Positions 1-13,100 of a stretch of DNA of 64,000 nt are shown here, in pieces. The number at the start of each line of letters is the position of its first letter. The first letter of the stretch is position 1. The notes below the pieces were generated by a model. It saw nothing but the letters and a program-made list of their open reading frames with translations. It was not told where the DNA came from and searched no databases. The translations under genes were made by a program, and so were the position numbers. Source of the DNA: Rhabditoides inermis (lineage: Eukaryota; Nematoda; Chromadorea; Rhabditida; Rhabditidae); the NCBI GenBank assembly GCA_963966185.1, contig CAWZYM010000195.1:172501-236500 (forward strand), read 5' to 3'.

Positions 1-337
1 ACCGCTCCGCGCATTTCGAACAATGGACTGGCACGCTGCCAAGCGATGCAAGCGGTCATTCGCCACTGGGCATTGGCGCGCGACACGGTCGCTGCGAAAT
101 GACTAGTTGCGGCTCGTCATCGCACTATCGTTGTTCTTCTTCGACTTGACTGATTATCGATTGATTATCGATTGTTTTTCAATAGCTTATTGAACGATAG
201 TTGTCGATCGAGTATGTTCATACGAACATTTGCAAGTGAACTGGATTCGGCTCTTTTTGTTTTGCATGAACCCATGGTTGAATACGTTGGACAGCAACGT
301 CCTCTGATTCTCCATTACGCAGGAGAAAATCCACAGC

Positions 338-405
338 ATGAGCTGTCGGCAGTCAACTAAGCGGTTGTAGGAAATTTGTTCGAATCCCGTGGATGTCTTT
401 TTCAA
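338..405 (+). repeat. tRNA-like segment
   Basis: A B-box-like TTGTTCGAATCCCG lies at about 377-390, with a weak A-box-like segment about 45 bases upstream. The arms do not fold into a convincing complete cloverleaf, so this is called tRNA-derived repeat material, not a functional tRNA. The same segment is present inverted near 41,790-41,860 in the copy B flank and again in the copy C flank. Confidence 0.4.
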
Positions 406-937
406 TGGTTGACGAAGAGGGTTTTTGGTGCAGATTGAGACAAGGGAACATTTAGCGGAGTTTCTAGTCTACTCTTGACATGATCTTTCTCTTTTCGAGG
501 GACATGTGATACATCATATCATTCTCGCATCGAGTGAGATAAGGTTCTAACTTGTGATCACAATTGTTTGTCTGAGCGAGTGTTCACAGGAAGAGTATGT
601 GAATAAATAACTGCCAATATCAAGAACACAGCAACGGAGATGAAAGACAGCATGGTTTAGTATCTATCTGAGTATCTGAAAATCTGTCGCTGGCTTCATT
701 TGTTGATATCCAACCGGAAGTGGTGGGGTGTATGTCTCACGCGTTTACATGAGAAGTACAAGCCCTATATGAATACTCAAATTTTTACCAATCTGATATG
801 ACAGATAGACATGGGTTGTCAAAACATAAGTACGTTGTCAGCACTTGCAGTGTATTTTTCTTCTGATTGGAATTTTCTTTTTTTTAACTACCCCTGTTTT
901 TTTCACGTTGTGTTTGCTTCCTCGGTATTAGGAGAGC

Positions 938-1367
938 ACCTGAAATAGCCGAGTGGTGTAGAAGAACGGAGAGGGAAAGGTTTCGGACCGGAACACTTTT
1001 GTTATTCGTAATGTTGTGCATATATTTTAGAGTTTCATTTTTTTCTGTGTAAAATGTTCTGTTTTGAAATAGTTTTGAAGAGATAATTTGAAAACCAATT
1101 CCTTTGAATTTTATCACAATTCATTTTTATCCATTCATGTTTGTAAAACATACTTATCTGTTTCACATACCAATGAAATTGTTCAAAAAAAATACACACT
1201 ACTTACCTACATAATATCTCGTTTTCAAAGAAATGATTTTCTTGTAACTACTTTCAAAAACATTGTGTACATTTGCAAAAAAAACAAATTCGAAACCGCG
1301 GGTTCGAACCCCAGACCCTGAATGAAATCGCACTCCGTTCTTCTACGCCACTCGGCTATTTCAGTTG
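938..1367. repeat. Inverted-repeat element with A-box-like ends
   Basis: CTGAAATAGCCGAGTGG at about 940 is followed by GTAGAAGAACGGAG. The reverse complement of the same string, with one or two changes, ends at about 1,366. The shared string contains a good tRNA A-box match (TAGCCGAGTGG), and a B-box-like GGTTCGAACCC lies at about 1,300. The arrangement is that of a foldback repeat whose arms derive from a tRNA. It is conserved inverted in the copy B flank (about 40,870-41,250). Confidence 0.5.
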
Positions 1368-1434
1368 TTCACAAAAGTATAATTTTTTACTTGCTACAAC
1401 AAGTTTATTTTAATACCTCTAAAATACTTGTTAA

Positions 1435-1817
1435 AGAAACAGTGGCGACTGATTTCTGCAACTAGCTCTCTTGAACGCGCATTGCCACTCATGCAAAACA
1501 ATTGCCGTAGACAGGACTCGAACCGGCGAGGCCTGTGCAACTACGGCGCACACACGCATTGAGCCACGTAGTAAGTGAACGAGATTCTTTCGTATGGGAT
1601 TATTTGTTCTATCGCCAGTTCTGCAGTATTGAAGAGTTCAACGGAATGGAAGTCGTGCCGTTGCCAATTTTGAATTTGAAAAAAAAAATGTTCCAACAGC
1701 GAGTTGCAACATTTGAAAGCAACGGATAATCGTTGTTATTTCTCACAAATCAATTGAGATTCGGGTTAAAATGATTCTTTCGATCATTCCGATTCAAAAA
1801 TAAGTCGCCAGTGTACC
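1435..1817. mobile_element. 383-bp TTAA-flanked MITE carrying a tRNA-like segment
   Basis: The element is bounded by TTAA on both sides (1,431-1,434 and 1,818-1,821). Its ends are imperfect inverted repeats: left AGAAACAGTGGCGACTGATT, right (reverse complement) AGGTACACTGGCGACTTATT. TTAA targets with short terminal inverted repeats are typical of piggyBac-type elements. A tRNA-like segment with a B box (GGTTCGAGTCC, - strand) lies at about 1,505-1,570. The same 383-bp element occurs inverted at 40,417-40,799 and 55,388-55,770. Similar ends (TTAAAGGCACAGTGGCG-like) recur near 7,513, 32,000, 34,350, 34,540 and 46,730, which suggests a family. Confidence 0.65.
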
Positions 1818-1964
1818 TTAAATAATAGAACGTAATGCAACAAAAGTTCTTTCTTCCTCCGCGCGCCGCTCCTACTTAATGTTTGTGACAATATCTTTTC
1901 AGTGGCGTATGGACTAGTGTTGTTTGGAATCCACTCGGCTGTCACTATCCTCTTTTTCCTATTC

Positions 1965-4900
1965 ATGCGAACGAAACACTTCCGACAGGTACCGAATGTG
2001 AGAGAATGACAAAAAATATGTTTAGTTGAATGCGACTAATTTATCGATTGCACACGTCCTTTTGCGTTACCTGCCATTCATTCTCTTTCCTGTTTACATA
2101 GGTGAGTGACAGTAGAATATACTAATCTCACTTTTCCTTTACAGTTGGAGCGTGGAGCCATTTCTATCGCAGTCTTTGCCGCAATGACCACAACCACTGG
2201 TGTTTTTGTACATATGTTAACTGGTTTGAATGTTGTTTTGTAGAATGTTCCGGATGCGTGATATCCGCTAGTCCTCTTTGCCCGATCAATGCTCTTTGTT
2301 ATCCAGAAAGTGTGAGAGTGCAAATCCGTTTCTCTGGAATACACTGCAAAACGTCAGTTTTTAAACATATGTTCATCTTTATATTTGTTTCTAGGTTTGA
2401 ATGCTCCAAAGGAACTTTGATGTTCGAAAGAAACAACACTATTGAAATAGTGAATTCTATGCGTTGTATGAGAGACAACTCGTGGATTGTGAATGGATTC
2501 AAAATTGAGAAATTGCGGGCTACTTGCGTGCAAGGTTGTTTTGATGCTTCACATGACCAACTTATGTGTTATCCGGTTACGAAATGTAAATTTCAGAATG
2601 TACTAAATGTGGACCTCCTCTTATTTCGGATTGTCCTTTCGGATTAGACTGTTCTGTTCAACCGATCGTTATGATGAAGGAAAACACATGTTCTGGGTAT
2701 GCCTACTATCTATTCAATATTATTATTATTAACGTGTGTACGTAGTTTGATCTGCCCTCGAGGAAAGCTGATGTACAAGACGGGTTCAACATTTGCAATA
2801 GTTACTTCAACTACTTGTGAAAATGGCATTTGGACAGCAAACAAATCTGAAAAGAAAGAAGAATTCATTTGCGCTCAGAGTAAGTATAGAGTAAAGTTGT
2901 TAATGTTTCTATAGGGCATCCCCCTGGTTATCGTACAAGATACATTTCTTTATTAAATTTACCAGACAACATTTGAGACATCAATAACTCGTTATCACTG
3001 TAGAGATTAAAGTTGTTAATGTTTCTATTTGTACGATTCCTATTTAGAATGTAATTCGTGTGGCTTAACTTTGCTCGATTCTTGCAATGATTTTGGTTTC
3101 GAATGCGACAAAACTCAAATAAACTCAAAAGAGAATGACGGCATGAAAATAAGATGTCAAAAGTAGGATTATTACTTGATATCAAATTAGATTACTACAT
3201 AATCAACACAGACTGGAATGTTATGATGGAAGAACATTGATGTATGAACCAATCAATGCGGTTATCAATGGGAATAATCGAGGATGGAAGCAGGTAATCA
3301 TTGAAACAAGTACTAATTACAAAGACCAAATACAAAATACAGGTGGGATCGAATCACACTTGTTCTGCAAATGGCTGGATTGGAGTGGAATCTTCGAATA
3401 CAAACTCAATGTCTTCACTCAAAGTTACTTGTATGGGAGAGGGTAGGTACTAGTTTGATTTATACAACCTTATCCAATTTTTGAGACTGCGGAAAGTGTG
3501 CGAACCCTATCGAAATTTGTCCTAATGGATTCGAATGTGAAACAAATGCAGTAAAATCAAACAGTAGTTATATGTGTACAGAGTACGTTTTTCTAAGCGT
3601 ATGTTAATTATTAGATTTATTCAGAGTAACATGTAGCCAGGAATCGCTTTATTACGAAAATGAGTCAGGAAGCATGATTAAATCAACTAGTGGGAAACTG
3701 AAATGTCAAACCGACAAAAAGTGGAAGATTGATGAAAACGAAGCAGAATCTGTCAAGATTGTGTGTGGCAAAGGTACAACATATGTTTCTTCGATCACAT
3801 TTCACATGTGAATCAATTATTCAGATTGTGGTCAGTGTGTCACTCCGTCCATAGAGAATTGTCCTCCCGGATTTGAATGTTTTGATTCAGCTATGGAAAA
3901 CACAAACAAATGCACAGAGTGAATATTAAAATATACTATTGAAAAAAAGTTATATCAAAAATGAACTTTTCAGATGGAAATGTTTCGCAAACTCGGGTGA
4001 AATGTACTATTCTAAAAATGGATTGCCTGTAAAAGTTTCGAGTGGAAAAGTACATTGTGATTTCGATAAACAATGGATTGTGGATGGAGAAAAATTCGAA
4101 ACACTTTCCATTTTCTGTGCAAATGGTATTTTTAAAGATTTCTAACAATTGTTAACTTTGACATTGTTAGATTGCGGCAAATGTGAAACCCCAGGAAAAG
4201 AAAATTGTCCTATTGGATTTACGTGTTTCGATGCTCTAAAAATGGAAAATACTAACAAATGCACAGAGTGAGTTTACAAAAATGTAAAGAAGAATATTCT
4301 ACCTATTTAGATGGAAATGTTTGTCAGGAAATTTGTATCACAAAAATGAACAAAACCTTCCTGAACTTGTTGCTAGCAAGAATATTCAGTGCGGAATTGA
4401 TGAAAACTGGAAAGTTGGTGAAAACAAAATGACATCGATTTCGGTCTTCTGTGGAAAAGGTGGAACATTTTTGAAAGAAAAAAAACTTATTTACGGGAAA
4501 AAATACGGGAAATTTAGATTGTGGAAAATGCAAAACACCCAAATACGAATGTATTTCTGGTTTTTATTGTAATCCTGAAGCTTCATTGGTTAAAAAGGAA
4601 AAAGAAGGAACTTGCACAGAGTAAACATATTTGAATCAATGTTGATTGTTATCACATTTCAGATGGATATGTGAGAGTGAAGATTTGTTCTATGTAAATG
4701 TGGACAACCAATGGTCTCTGTCTCGAATCAATAAAGTCACTTGTGGTTTCGACCAAACATGGAATATCGATTCGTTCAAAACTCAGCCAAGCGTCGCAAT
4801 TTCTGTCTTCTGTGGAAAACGTAAACTTGTAAAAACAGTTTTTCGTATGACTTGTTTTATTTAGAATGCAACACTTGTAAAGACCCTCTTTATCTAACCG

Positions 4901-7900
4901 CGTGTCCCGCTGGTATGAAATGCTCGAATGAAACCGAATTGAAAACAATTGTGAAAACAGGACAGTGCAAAGAGTATGTATTGTATATTGTTTATTACTG
5001 CTGTATTAGATTGTTACTAAACCAAATTTTAGGATCAGTTGTTCTAATGGATTTTTGTATCATAACAATGCTGGAACGTGGACCGAAGTTATTTCTGGGA
5101 AAATCACATGCGAAAAGGACGACAATTGGGTGATTAATGAAGAAAGTGAGAAAAATATCGAAGTGTTGTGCGGAAAAAGTGAGCAAATTTTATTGTGTCT
5201 TGTGAAAAACGTATTATTGTAAATATTCACGATTTTTTTTCAGAATGCAACACTTGCAAAGACCCTATTTATCTAACCGCGTGTCCCGCTGGTATGGAAT
5301 GCTTGAATGAAATCGAATTGAAAACAATTGTGAAAACAGGACAGTGCAAAGAGTATGTATTGTATATAACTGCTGTATTAGATTGTTACTAAACCAAATT
5401 TTAGGATCAGTTGTTCTAATGGATTCTTGTATCATAACAATGCTGGAACGTGGACCGAAGTTTTTTCTGGGAAAATCACATGCGAAAAGGACGACAAGTG
5501 GGTGATCGATAAAGAAAGTGAGAAAAATATCGAAGTGTTGTGTGGAAAAAGTGAGCAAACTTTATTGTGTCCTTTGAAAAACGTGATACTGTAAATATTC
5601 ACGAAGTTTCATTGTTTTTTTCAGAATGCAATACATGTAAAAAACCTATTTATCAAACTACGTGTCCCGATGGAATGAAATGTGAAAACACAAGCGAATT
5701 AAAAACAGTTGTGCAAACAGGACAGTGCAAAGAGTATGTTTTGCACATTACTTACATATGTTTCAGATTCTCATTATGACCGATTTCAGGATCAGTTGTT
5801 CTAGAGGATTTTTGTATCATAACAATGGTGGAACGTTGACCGAAGTTGTTTCTGGAAAGATCGCATGCGAAAAAGACGACAATTGGGTGATTAATGAAGA
5901 AAAAGAGAAAAATATCGAAGTTATATGCGGACAAAGTGAGCACTTACTTTTCTGCAAAATAACGTTTGTATTTTATACTAATTAGAATGTAACGAGTGTC
6001 TACTTACCGAGCTCTGTGCGGATGGATATGAATGCGAAAACATCGTGAAAAACGAAAAGAATCAATGCCTCACGTAAAAGAAACTATGTGCTTTAAAACT
6101 CAAAATTATTTGTTTTTAGAGTGAGTTGTCTGTCGTCGAAAACATTGTTTCTGGTTGATACGTCCGGAAGTATTTCTGTCACTTCTTCCAACATTATACA
6201 GTGTGATAGTGACAAAAACTGGACTGCTGATAGGAAAATGTTAGCTGTAGACAAGCTATTTTGTGGAACAGGTTATTCATATACTTTTAACATGTATTAA
6301 TTCGTTGGTTTAACGACGTTTAAAGAGTGCAATATATGCAAGAATCCTACGTATTCAACTGTTTGTGCACGAGGATTCAAGTGCAATGATAAATCCACAC
6401 TCATCATGGAAAACAGGGGGAAATGCAACGAGTACGTATGAAACAAATATGTATGTGAATGCAAAGTAAGTATTGCTATTTAGATGGACGTGTGCGACTG
6501 GTCAAATGTATTATGTAGTCAAGCCCATTAAAAAATACAGATTCATGTTTGTGGAGAATAATAAAGTGCAGTGTGGTACAGACGGAAAGTTGATGTTTAA
6601 CGGCACAACGTGGGATGAAGTTTCGGTTAGCTGCGCGCATGGTGAGAGGACTGTTGACTTTTGTGATGTGATGTTGTTTTCAGAATGCACATCATGTATT
6701 ATGACAGAGCAAACGTGTCCCGAAGAGTACGGGTGTTTGAATCTCATACACGCGGATCGAAGGCTACACAATGGATGCGCCGAGTGAGTATATATTATAT
6801 TTTTTCTGGAAGTATTCTCAATTATAAAGTTAAACGTAAACGGAAAGAGCGCAGCACCCTCTCTTTTGACTTGGATAGGGCTTATGCCAGAACTTTCGAG
6901 AAACGATCTAGTGGGCCTGCAAATAAGTTTCCCTCTTTTCACGAGAGATATGAGTATAAATTTGTCCAAAACTTTGTTTTCAATTTGACAAAATTTGTGG
7001 AGGTAGCCAAGGTCGAACCCACGGACCGTTGCTTCCATTACCACTAGGCCACATGTTCATGCGAGATGATCCGCGAAATAGAGATATGAATGTCAAAGAA
7101 ATTCTACTTAAATTCTACTATGCATCACTTCTTGCTTGGCACACGGTGCCGATTAGAGCACGGATATTTTTTTGCTCGGAAAATGCTGACGAGGAGTGTA
7201 GAGTGTAGGAGTGTAGGAGTGTACTTATAAATTTTTGACCATACAAAAAGCATGTGCGCGGATTCGAACTTGTGAGGGTCAATTCGGCAGGCAGACGCTT
7301 TCGCCACTAGGCCAGAACGGCTCGGTCCTCGACGTCCGCGTAGGGTGAGAGGAACGCGAAAAACGCGCCCTGTACGTTTTCGTACCGGAAACGTATAGTT
7401 CGTTCAGGAAATTCGGACACCACATTTCGATGGCTAGGGTCCTAACTAAGGTATTCTATCAATTTGGTACGAATCCGATGGTGTGGCCCCTACTACACTC
7501 CTTGTGAGCTAGTGGCGCGCTTAAAGGCACAGTTGCAGCTTATTTCTGCCACGACCTGCCACAACTTCTCAAATATGCTGAATGCTTGTGCAAAATTTTT
7601 CGGCAAAATTTTTCGGGCAATAGGCGAAAAGCGGGAGAGAATGCGAGAGCACGCTGTAGGCAGAGAGCCAAAGAAATTCTAGAGCAAACATTCCCAGCGC
7701 GCACACTGGTTGCTTTGTGTTAAGAATAGCCGAGCCGTAGAGTTCGCAAAAGACGATTGAGGTAAAGATCCCTTGAAACCTTTGCGAGAGCAATGCGATG
7801 CAGATAGATTTCATCAGAATGATAGAAAATGGTTAGATTTCGATTTTGGTATCGCTAGCTCTTCTCGCAAGCAAGATACGCGCTCCCCCTGAGCTGGGAG

Positions 7901-9772
7901 GTGTGGTCACTTTCGCTCCCGGCAGTGAGCGAGGTGCATTTCCCTGCACTGCCTGTGAGTCGCACTGATATCTCTCGATTCGCCTCGCGCGGAGCGTGCA
8001 CTGTGGTGTTGTGGTTAGCGGAGCCTGTTGATACTCCAGGTTGGCCTCCGGGTGGCGGTAAAGGTGATTTTACAAAAAAAGACATTGGAAAGATAAACTG
8101 TCCTATCAACGTTAACTGAACTATATTTTTTTTTTACAAATGTTACACGTTTTTCAAATCAACAAGAGGAGTGAAGTGTTGGTTGAAAAAAGTGTTGTGT
8201 GTTCCATGCCAATGTAATTCCATGAAATTCAATAAAAGTGCATTTATAATCTCTGAAAAAGACTGGCGTAAAAGTAGAGTTTGTGTTATTGTTTAATCGA
8301 CGTTATGCAACGAAAGCTCATGTATTATTCTACCAGTTGAACTCTCGAGGTATTGACGTTAACAAATACGTAGATAACCATACCATATTGCTCTCCTGCA
8401 TTTCAATTGCAATGCAGAAAGAGCGCGTTACCACAACACTACAACGACATGATTCGAAAGAATTTGTAAAAGTTTTTGAGCTTTTGTTGTGTTGAATTGA
8501 AAACAAACTTATTTTTACGTACTTTAAACAAGCAAATGACAATTACGCACCCCCACACTTTACAAACTCTTGACGCTAGTTTGTAGATATGCCCAAAAGT
8601 ATAACTATTCGTTGAAAATGCCGGCAAGACGATAAAAAAAAAGAGCAACATGTGTCAAAATGCAGAAATCGGTGCCCATTGGTGCCAATTTACAATGTTC
8701 AACAGAACTTTTTACAGACTTAAAGGTATCTAGGACACATAGTTGTATTAGGAAAAGTGTATCATTTTCATCATATTTTCACATCCTAGTGCTAACTCAA
8801 CTTGGAAATTCAGTGTGTACACTCCCTTTAATGAGTTGCGCTCGCTTTGATTTTCCGCTATGGCGAGCTTTGCACGTAGCTTCGGTAACTTACTGAAAAA
8901 GGAGATAGCCGGTCATGATGGTAGACGCTGGATGTGCGCCATTGCCATTTGTTAGTACGGTATAATATACATATGCATTACGAACTAACAAAATTTGTAC
9001 AAAAAAACCTACAAAAACTTACCTGAATTCAGATACATTTGTGAAGAAAATCTTTATTATCGAGTTAATACAAGACATTATACCGCCTCTTCAACCAGCA
9101 CTATGGTCTGTGGAAAAGACAGTAAATGGTCGATAGACGGAAAAGAATTAGAGAATGTCGAAGCAATGTGCGGAATTCGTGAGTACATTTATTTTACTTT
9201 CAAAACAACGTTGGTGACTCAGATTGCGGATTTAACCGCAACAAGTGTCCGACCACACTTCCGGACTACTTTTTCGGAGAACACGTTCTTGTACACGCTA
9301 CGAACGTTACTGAATATCTCAATGATAAAGAGTTGGAGTGGTTTTGGCTAACCCTAGTTAACGAATTGCTGTACACATTGAAGCTGCACTTTTTGAAAAA
9401 CCCTGATTCTCGAACATTTTCTTACGTAATAGGACCAGGATACTCTCTCATGAACGAGAACTTTTCCTATGATGAAGTGGAGATTGGAAAAGCAATGTCA
9501 ACATATGAACGTAGTTCACCACAAGGCACCTTCACATTCAAGATTTTGGGGGACAAGGTATATGAAGAGTTTATAGACCTTCATCATGGCAAAAAGATCG
9601 AATATTCGAAATACGTTTACTAGTAAGTTCTACTAATCCCATTAGTCGTCAGTTTATCAAGGAATATCAATTTTGTTTCAGCTATGATTACGAGAATCAA
9701 TTTCTCGTGCAACAACTGACAACTATAAATGGGGTGGTGATGAAACGTTATTTCAAAAAAACCGCGGTATGA
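1965..9772 (+). CDS. Secreted cysteine-rich tandem-module protein with FABP-like C-terminus (copy A)
   Basis: About 31 short exons with in-phase junctions where checked. The start (1,965) gives a classical signal peptide: basic MRTKHFRQLERG, hydrophobic AISIAVFAAM, then TTTT before the first Cys. Next come 13 pairs of modules. Module II (~34 aa, one exon) has the pattern C-x2-C...CP-x-G-x-x-C...C, for example ECNTCKDPLYLTACPAG. Module I (~48 aa, one exon, once split) has C...G-x-LYH...C-x-x-D-x-x-W...V-x-CG. Modules 8-10 are near-identical recent duplicates. A 2.25-kb intron (6,784-9,032) full of repeats precedes the last module. The C-terminal ~165 aa (exons 9,226-9,622 and about 9,682-9,772) contain YDEVEIGKAM, KVYEEF and GVVMKRYFKK, which recall the last strands of fatty-acid-binding proteins. 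The TAG at 9,621 is split by a donor and is not a stop. No named family was recognised for the Cys modules. Function is unknown; secretion is inferred. Upstream non-coding exons are not resolved. Confidence 0.7.
6999..7322 (-). repeat. Two tRNA-like segments in the large intron of gene A
   Basis: On the minus strand, TGGCCTAGTGG (A box) with GGGTTCGACC (B box) occurs at about 6,999-7,060. TGGCCTAGTGG with AAGTTCGAATCC occurs at about 7,252-7,322. Spacing between boxes is tRNA-like, but acceptor stems are poor, so these are probably SINE heads or decayed tRNAs. The surrounding intron (6,784-9,032) also holds a TTAAAGGCACAG end at about 7,513. I see no coding sequence in it. Confidence 0.5.
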
Positions 9773-10116
9773 TTGGAATTCACCGATACGAATATATGAT
9801 ATTGCCGTCAAGTTATGACTTATGAAAAAGATTTTTAATGTGAATAATAAAAATATTTATGAAATATGTGTATAATTGAAAAATGCATACGACCGCGATA
9901 CAGTAAATGTTTAGTAGTGAATATTGTAAATTACAATGAATTGATGAGATTGGTGAGATACGGTATACACCCGTCGGTGATTGGAAAAAATGGAAAAGAG
10001 TAGCGATGTGAGAGTGAATGGCAAAGTCGAGCATACAATACAAGACTAGATGAGATGAAGCAGTTGAACAATACAATAAACTACAGCCATGAAGAAACTC
10101 CTAAACGGTCCAGCTC
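9773..10116. other. Convergent intergenic spacer
   Basis: This is the 344 bp between the stop of gene A (+) and the stop of the palmitoyltransferase gene (-). It is AT-rich with AATAAA-like strings (about 9,845 on + and near 10,070 on -) that could serve as poly(A) signals for the two converging transcripts. No other feature is seen. Confidence 0.5.
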
Positions 10117-13100
10117 CTACAGCAGCTTGCTTCTCACCCGGAAGAGATTGTCGGAGATCTTGGCCGTTAGACGCTGCTTACACCAAAACATTGGGAAGAG
10201 GAAGTTGAGGAGGTACCTGAACCAGTCTACAATGAGCTTAGCCATGAGTGCAGACTACAGTACCCAGTACTACAGTATCCAGTACAGTATCACCCACCAC
10301 TGTCCAAATACGAGCCGCATCCGCTCTCCGATTCCGTCTCCATCTCCCTCGTATGCTTCGCGAATCGACAGAGAATGGTACTCGTACATTGTGTAGCCGT
10401 GCAGCGTGTAGAAGATCGAAAAAAGGCAGGCGGAATGATAATAAATATTATTATAAAAAAAATAACCTGCATGACAAAGAAGGCGAGAGCGCCGATACAA
10501 CACGCGGCCATGAAAGAGAGGGCGGTGCAGAGACCCATCTGGAATAAAGAAGACTCTCTCTCTCTCCTCTCTCTCCCTCCCTCCCTCTCGCACCTGATAC
10601 AGGGGCGCTCCGAAGAACATCCATCGCACCACAGCCACAGGTGCGATCCACTTCCACCACCCGAACGGGTACCTGAAATATACCAATGAATCTCGAACAT
10701 GGGACTCGAAATGAATTATGGATGTATTCGAACTTTTTTGAATCGTCCATACTCTTTTCTCCCTCCGCATTATTCGCAGGTCATGGCTATGCATCGGATA
10801 CAAACAGGCAGCCCAATTTGAAACACATATTCAAAATGCTCATGCAAAGCCGCTCAGGCTGTGGAAACTTTGCATAATGTAGCGCGCATACCCAATATCT
10901 CATTTCGTGTGATTGTAAACCTTGGAGAATGTAGCAGATAGCCTATCATGCTTGCTGACTGCCAACATTGAATGATGAGTGTGGGAATGAGAATCGGGCT
11001 GATAAACATAAGATGAACAGAGTGCGGCACTATACATAGTCGGGATACAGTTATTTCGTGTAGACGATTGATTGAAATTGGAGTGATCGCTTGAGGTGAC
11101 CGACCAGGACTCGAGCTCCGCGTTGAGCTGCGCCGCCAGCAGGTACGCCGCGTACCCACATCCCATAGTCGCCCAGAAGACGAACACGATGAAGTAGCGC
11201 TGAGATAGGGATGATGAGCTATCGACTATCAAGTATGCATGATATAGTGACGCATGACAGAAGACCTCCCCATGTTTTCAAGAGTAGTCTCGAGGCAGGG
11301 TAACTCCTGTTTTTGAGAAATTTTAGAGTGTAGACCCCATGTTTTAGGAAAGTGCCTGCGCCCACTATATCATGCTCATGTATGATTATAACATGCGGAC
11401 TTCAAGGAAAGCTGCAACCAAATTTGGTTGAGACCAGCAAAACTGCAGCCGTCTCTGTCTCCCCATCATTGTGTTATAATGTCCACCCAGTTAGTTGCCA
11501 AGAAACAGAGCTTCTCAAACCCTTCAACCCAAATTGAATCAAACAGTTTCCCCACAGCGTGCTATTCCAATGCCAGACATGCTTTCACTCATCACACACC
11601 TGATTGTCCAGAACCCAAGCTTGAGCAAGGTGACTCGGTGGCACAAGACAAAGACTATCCTTCTTCACACCTCTTGTTTCCCATCAAAGTGTCCAGTGTC
11701 CCCTCCTCTCTCTCCCCCCCCCTCTAACCTGGTTTCCGAGCCCCACGCATCCGCCCGTCACAAAACAGTGGTGGTCCTTGCGCAACACGCAGTGCCTGAA
11801 AAAAAGGCAAACATCAACAACACATTATTGTTGCGCTAATTTATAGTTGCGCCTTTTAGGCGTAATTGTTTGATCGAGCGTAATGCACAGACAACTTGCT
11901 TTGTTTGTTCCGCAAAAATGCAGCAGCAGATACATACGTATCGCTTATAGTCGGTTTGGATCCTATATGCCATCCGTGACATTTCACATGTTGTGCAGTT
12001 TCGTGCAACACAACGTGTATGTTTTCAAACATCCAAAACGCTCTGTGAAAATGAATTGAACCCTTGTGCAGCTTGCAAAGATCGCGCGCTGGCGACGCGC
12101 TCTTCCATTGCGCCATCGAGGCTCATACTGCGAGGTCATTGAATCTCGCAGTTATGTTTACTCGTTATCTCTCATCATTGTACACTGAAGAGGCCCGGGG
12201 TTGCTGGATGGGCTCTCTCTTCGATCTCTTATAGTTCTATGCTCGCAATAAGTTGCGCGCGGTGGGGTAGATCAGAGGGAGACGGAGAGTGTCAGCTCTC
12301 GGCAATAGTGCGCAAAACAAGAGAGGCAGACGGTTATGACACCGTATTAGAGAGGGCGCGCCAGCGCCCTCTCGTTTGTACTGGATGTCCCCGCGCGCTA
12401 GAATGCTCAAAAACGACTTTTCCCGGATGAAGCACTTTTCCTCATTTTGAAGTGATTTCCACTGTTACATTGCATTCACATCTCTATTCGATAGAGTTAT
12501 AGAAAGTTGTATTGAGTTTGATTGAATTTGAAGCGAGATACGGAGAGTCCGCATTCGAGTGCGGATTGAGATTGGTGTCGGGCGGGCGGGCGGGCGGGCG
12601 GGCGGGCGTCGGACAATCGCTTTCGCCCCGCCCCCTCTGTGTGTGAGTGAGAGAGAGAGGCGAATAGCGGGTGCGCGTCGGTATCCTCGCAGCGAATCGC
12701 GAACGTGTATGAAAATATAATTTTGTGAAACAAAACTTAAGAAAAGGACAGATATTATCTTTCAAAAGTACTTCCAAGTAAAAGTAGTTGGTTTGTACTG
12801 TTGTCTCAGTTGAGCAAAAGGACTGACATGTTTTCAATGGAGACATGTGCAAACAGGCTCTCAGCATTATTCGACGTGTTATGTTACAACAGAAGTTGTG
12901 TTTTTAGATAATAACTGCATAACTTTGTAAACGCGTTCATTATAATATGGCCGCTTTGCACTGGTATGAGAGAGAGAGCCTGTTGGCACATGTCTCCATT
13001 GAAAACATGTCAGTCCTTTTGCTCAACTGAGACAACAGTACAAACCAACTACTTTTACTTGGAAGTACTTTTGAAAGATAATTTCGAACTGCAAGCGAGG

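Larger units (their letters stand above)
1..1964. other. 5' flank of cysteine-rich gene A, repeat-filled
   Basis: No complete gene is supported here. The first ~105 bases contain a reading frame end (reading ...ARCQAMQAVIRHWALARD... then stop) that is conserved in inverted orientation near 42,060-42,170 and again near 57,030-57,140, so it may be the 3' end of a conserved exon or just part of the duplicated block. Between 400 and 900 I see only AT-rich sequence. The rest holds a tRNA-like segment, an inverted-repeat element and a TTAA-flanked MITE, listed separately. The whole stretch is the inverted counterpart of 39.7-42.3 kb. Confidence 0.6.

Noticed and set aside
1903..1964. Extra upstream coding part of gene A (a hydrophobic frame reading AYGLVLFGIHSAVTILFFLF)
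   Set aside because: It is open and preceded by an acceptor, so a longer N-terminus with a membrane segment is possible, but no upstream exon with a start was found and the MRTKHFRQ start already gives a standard signal peptide.
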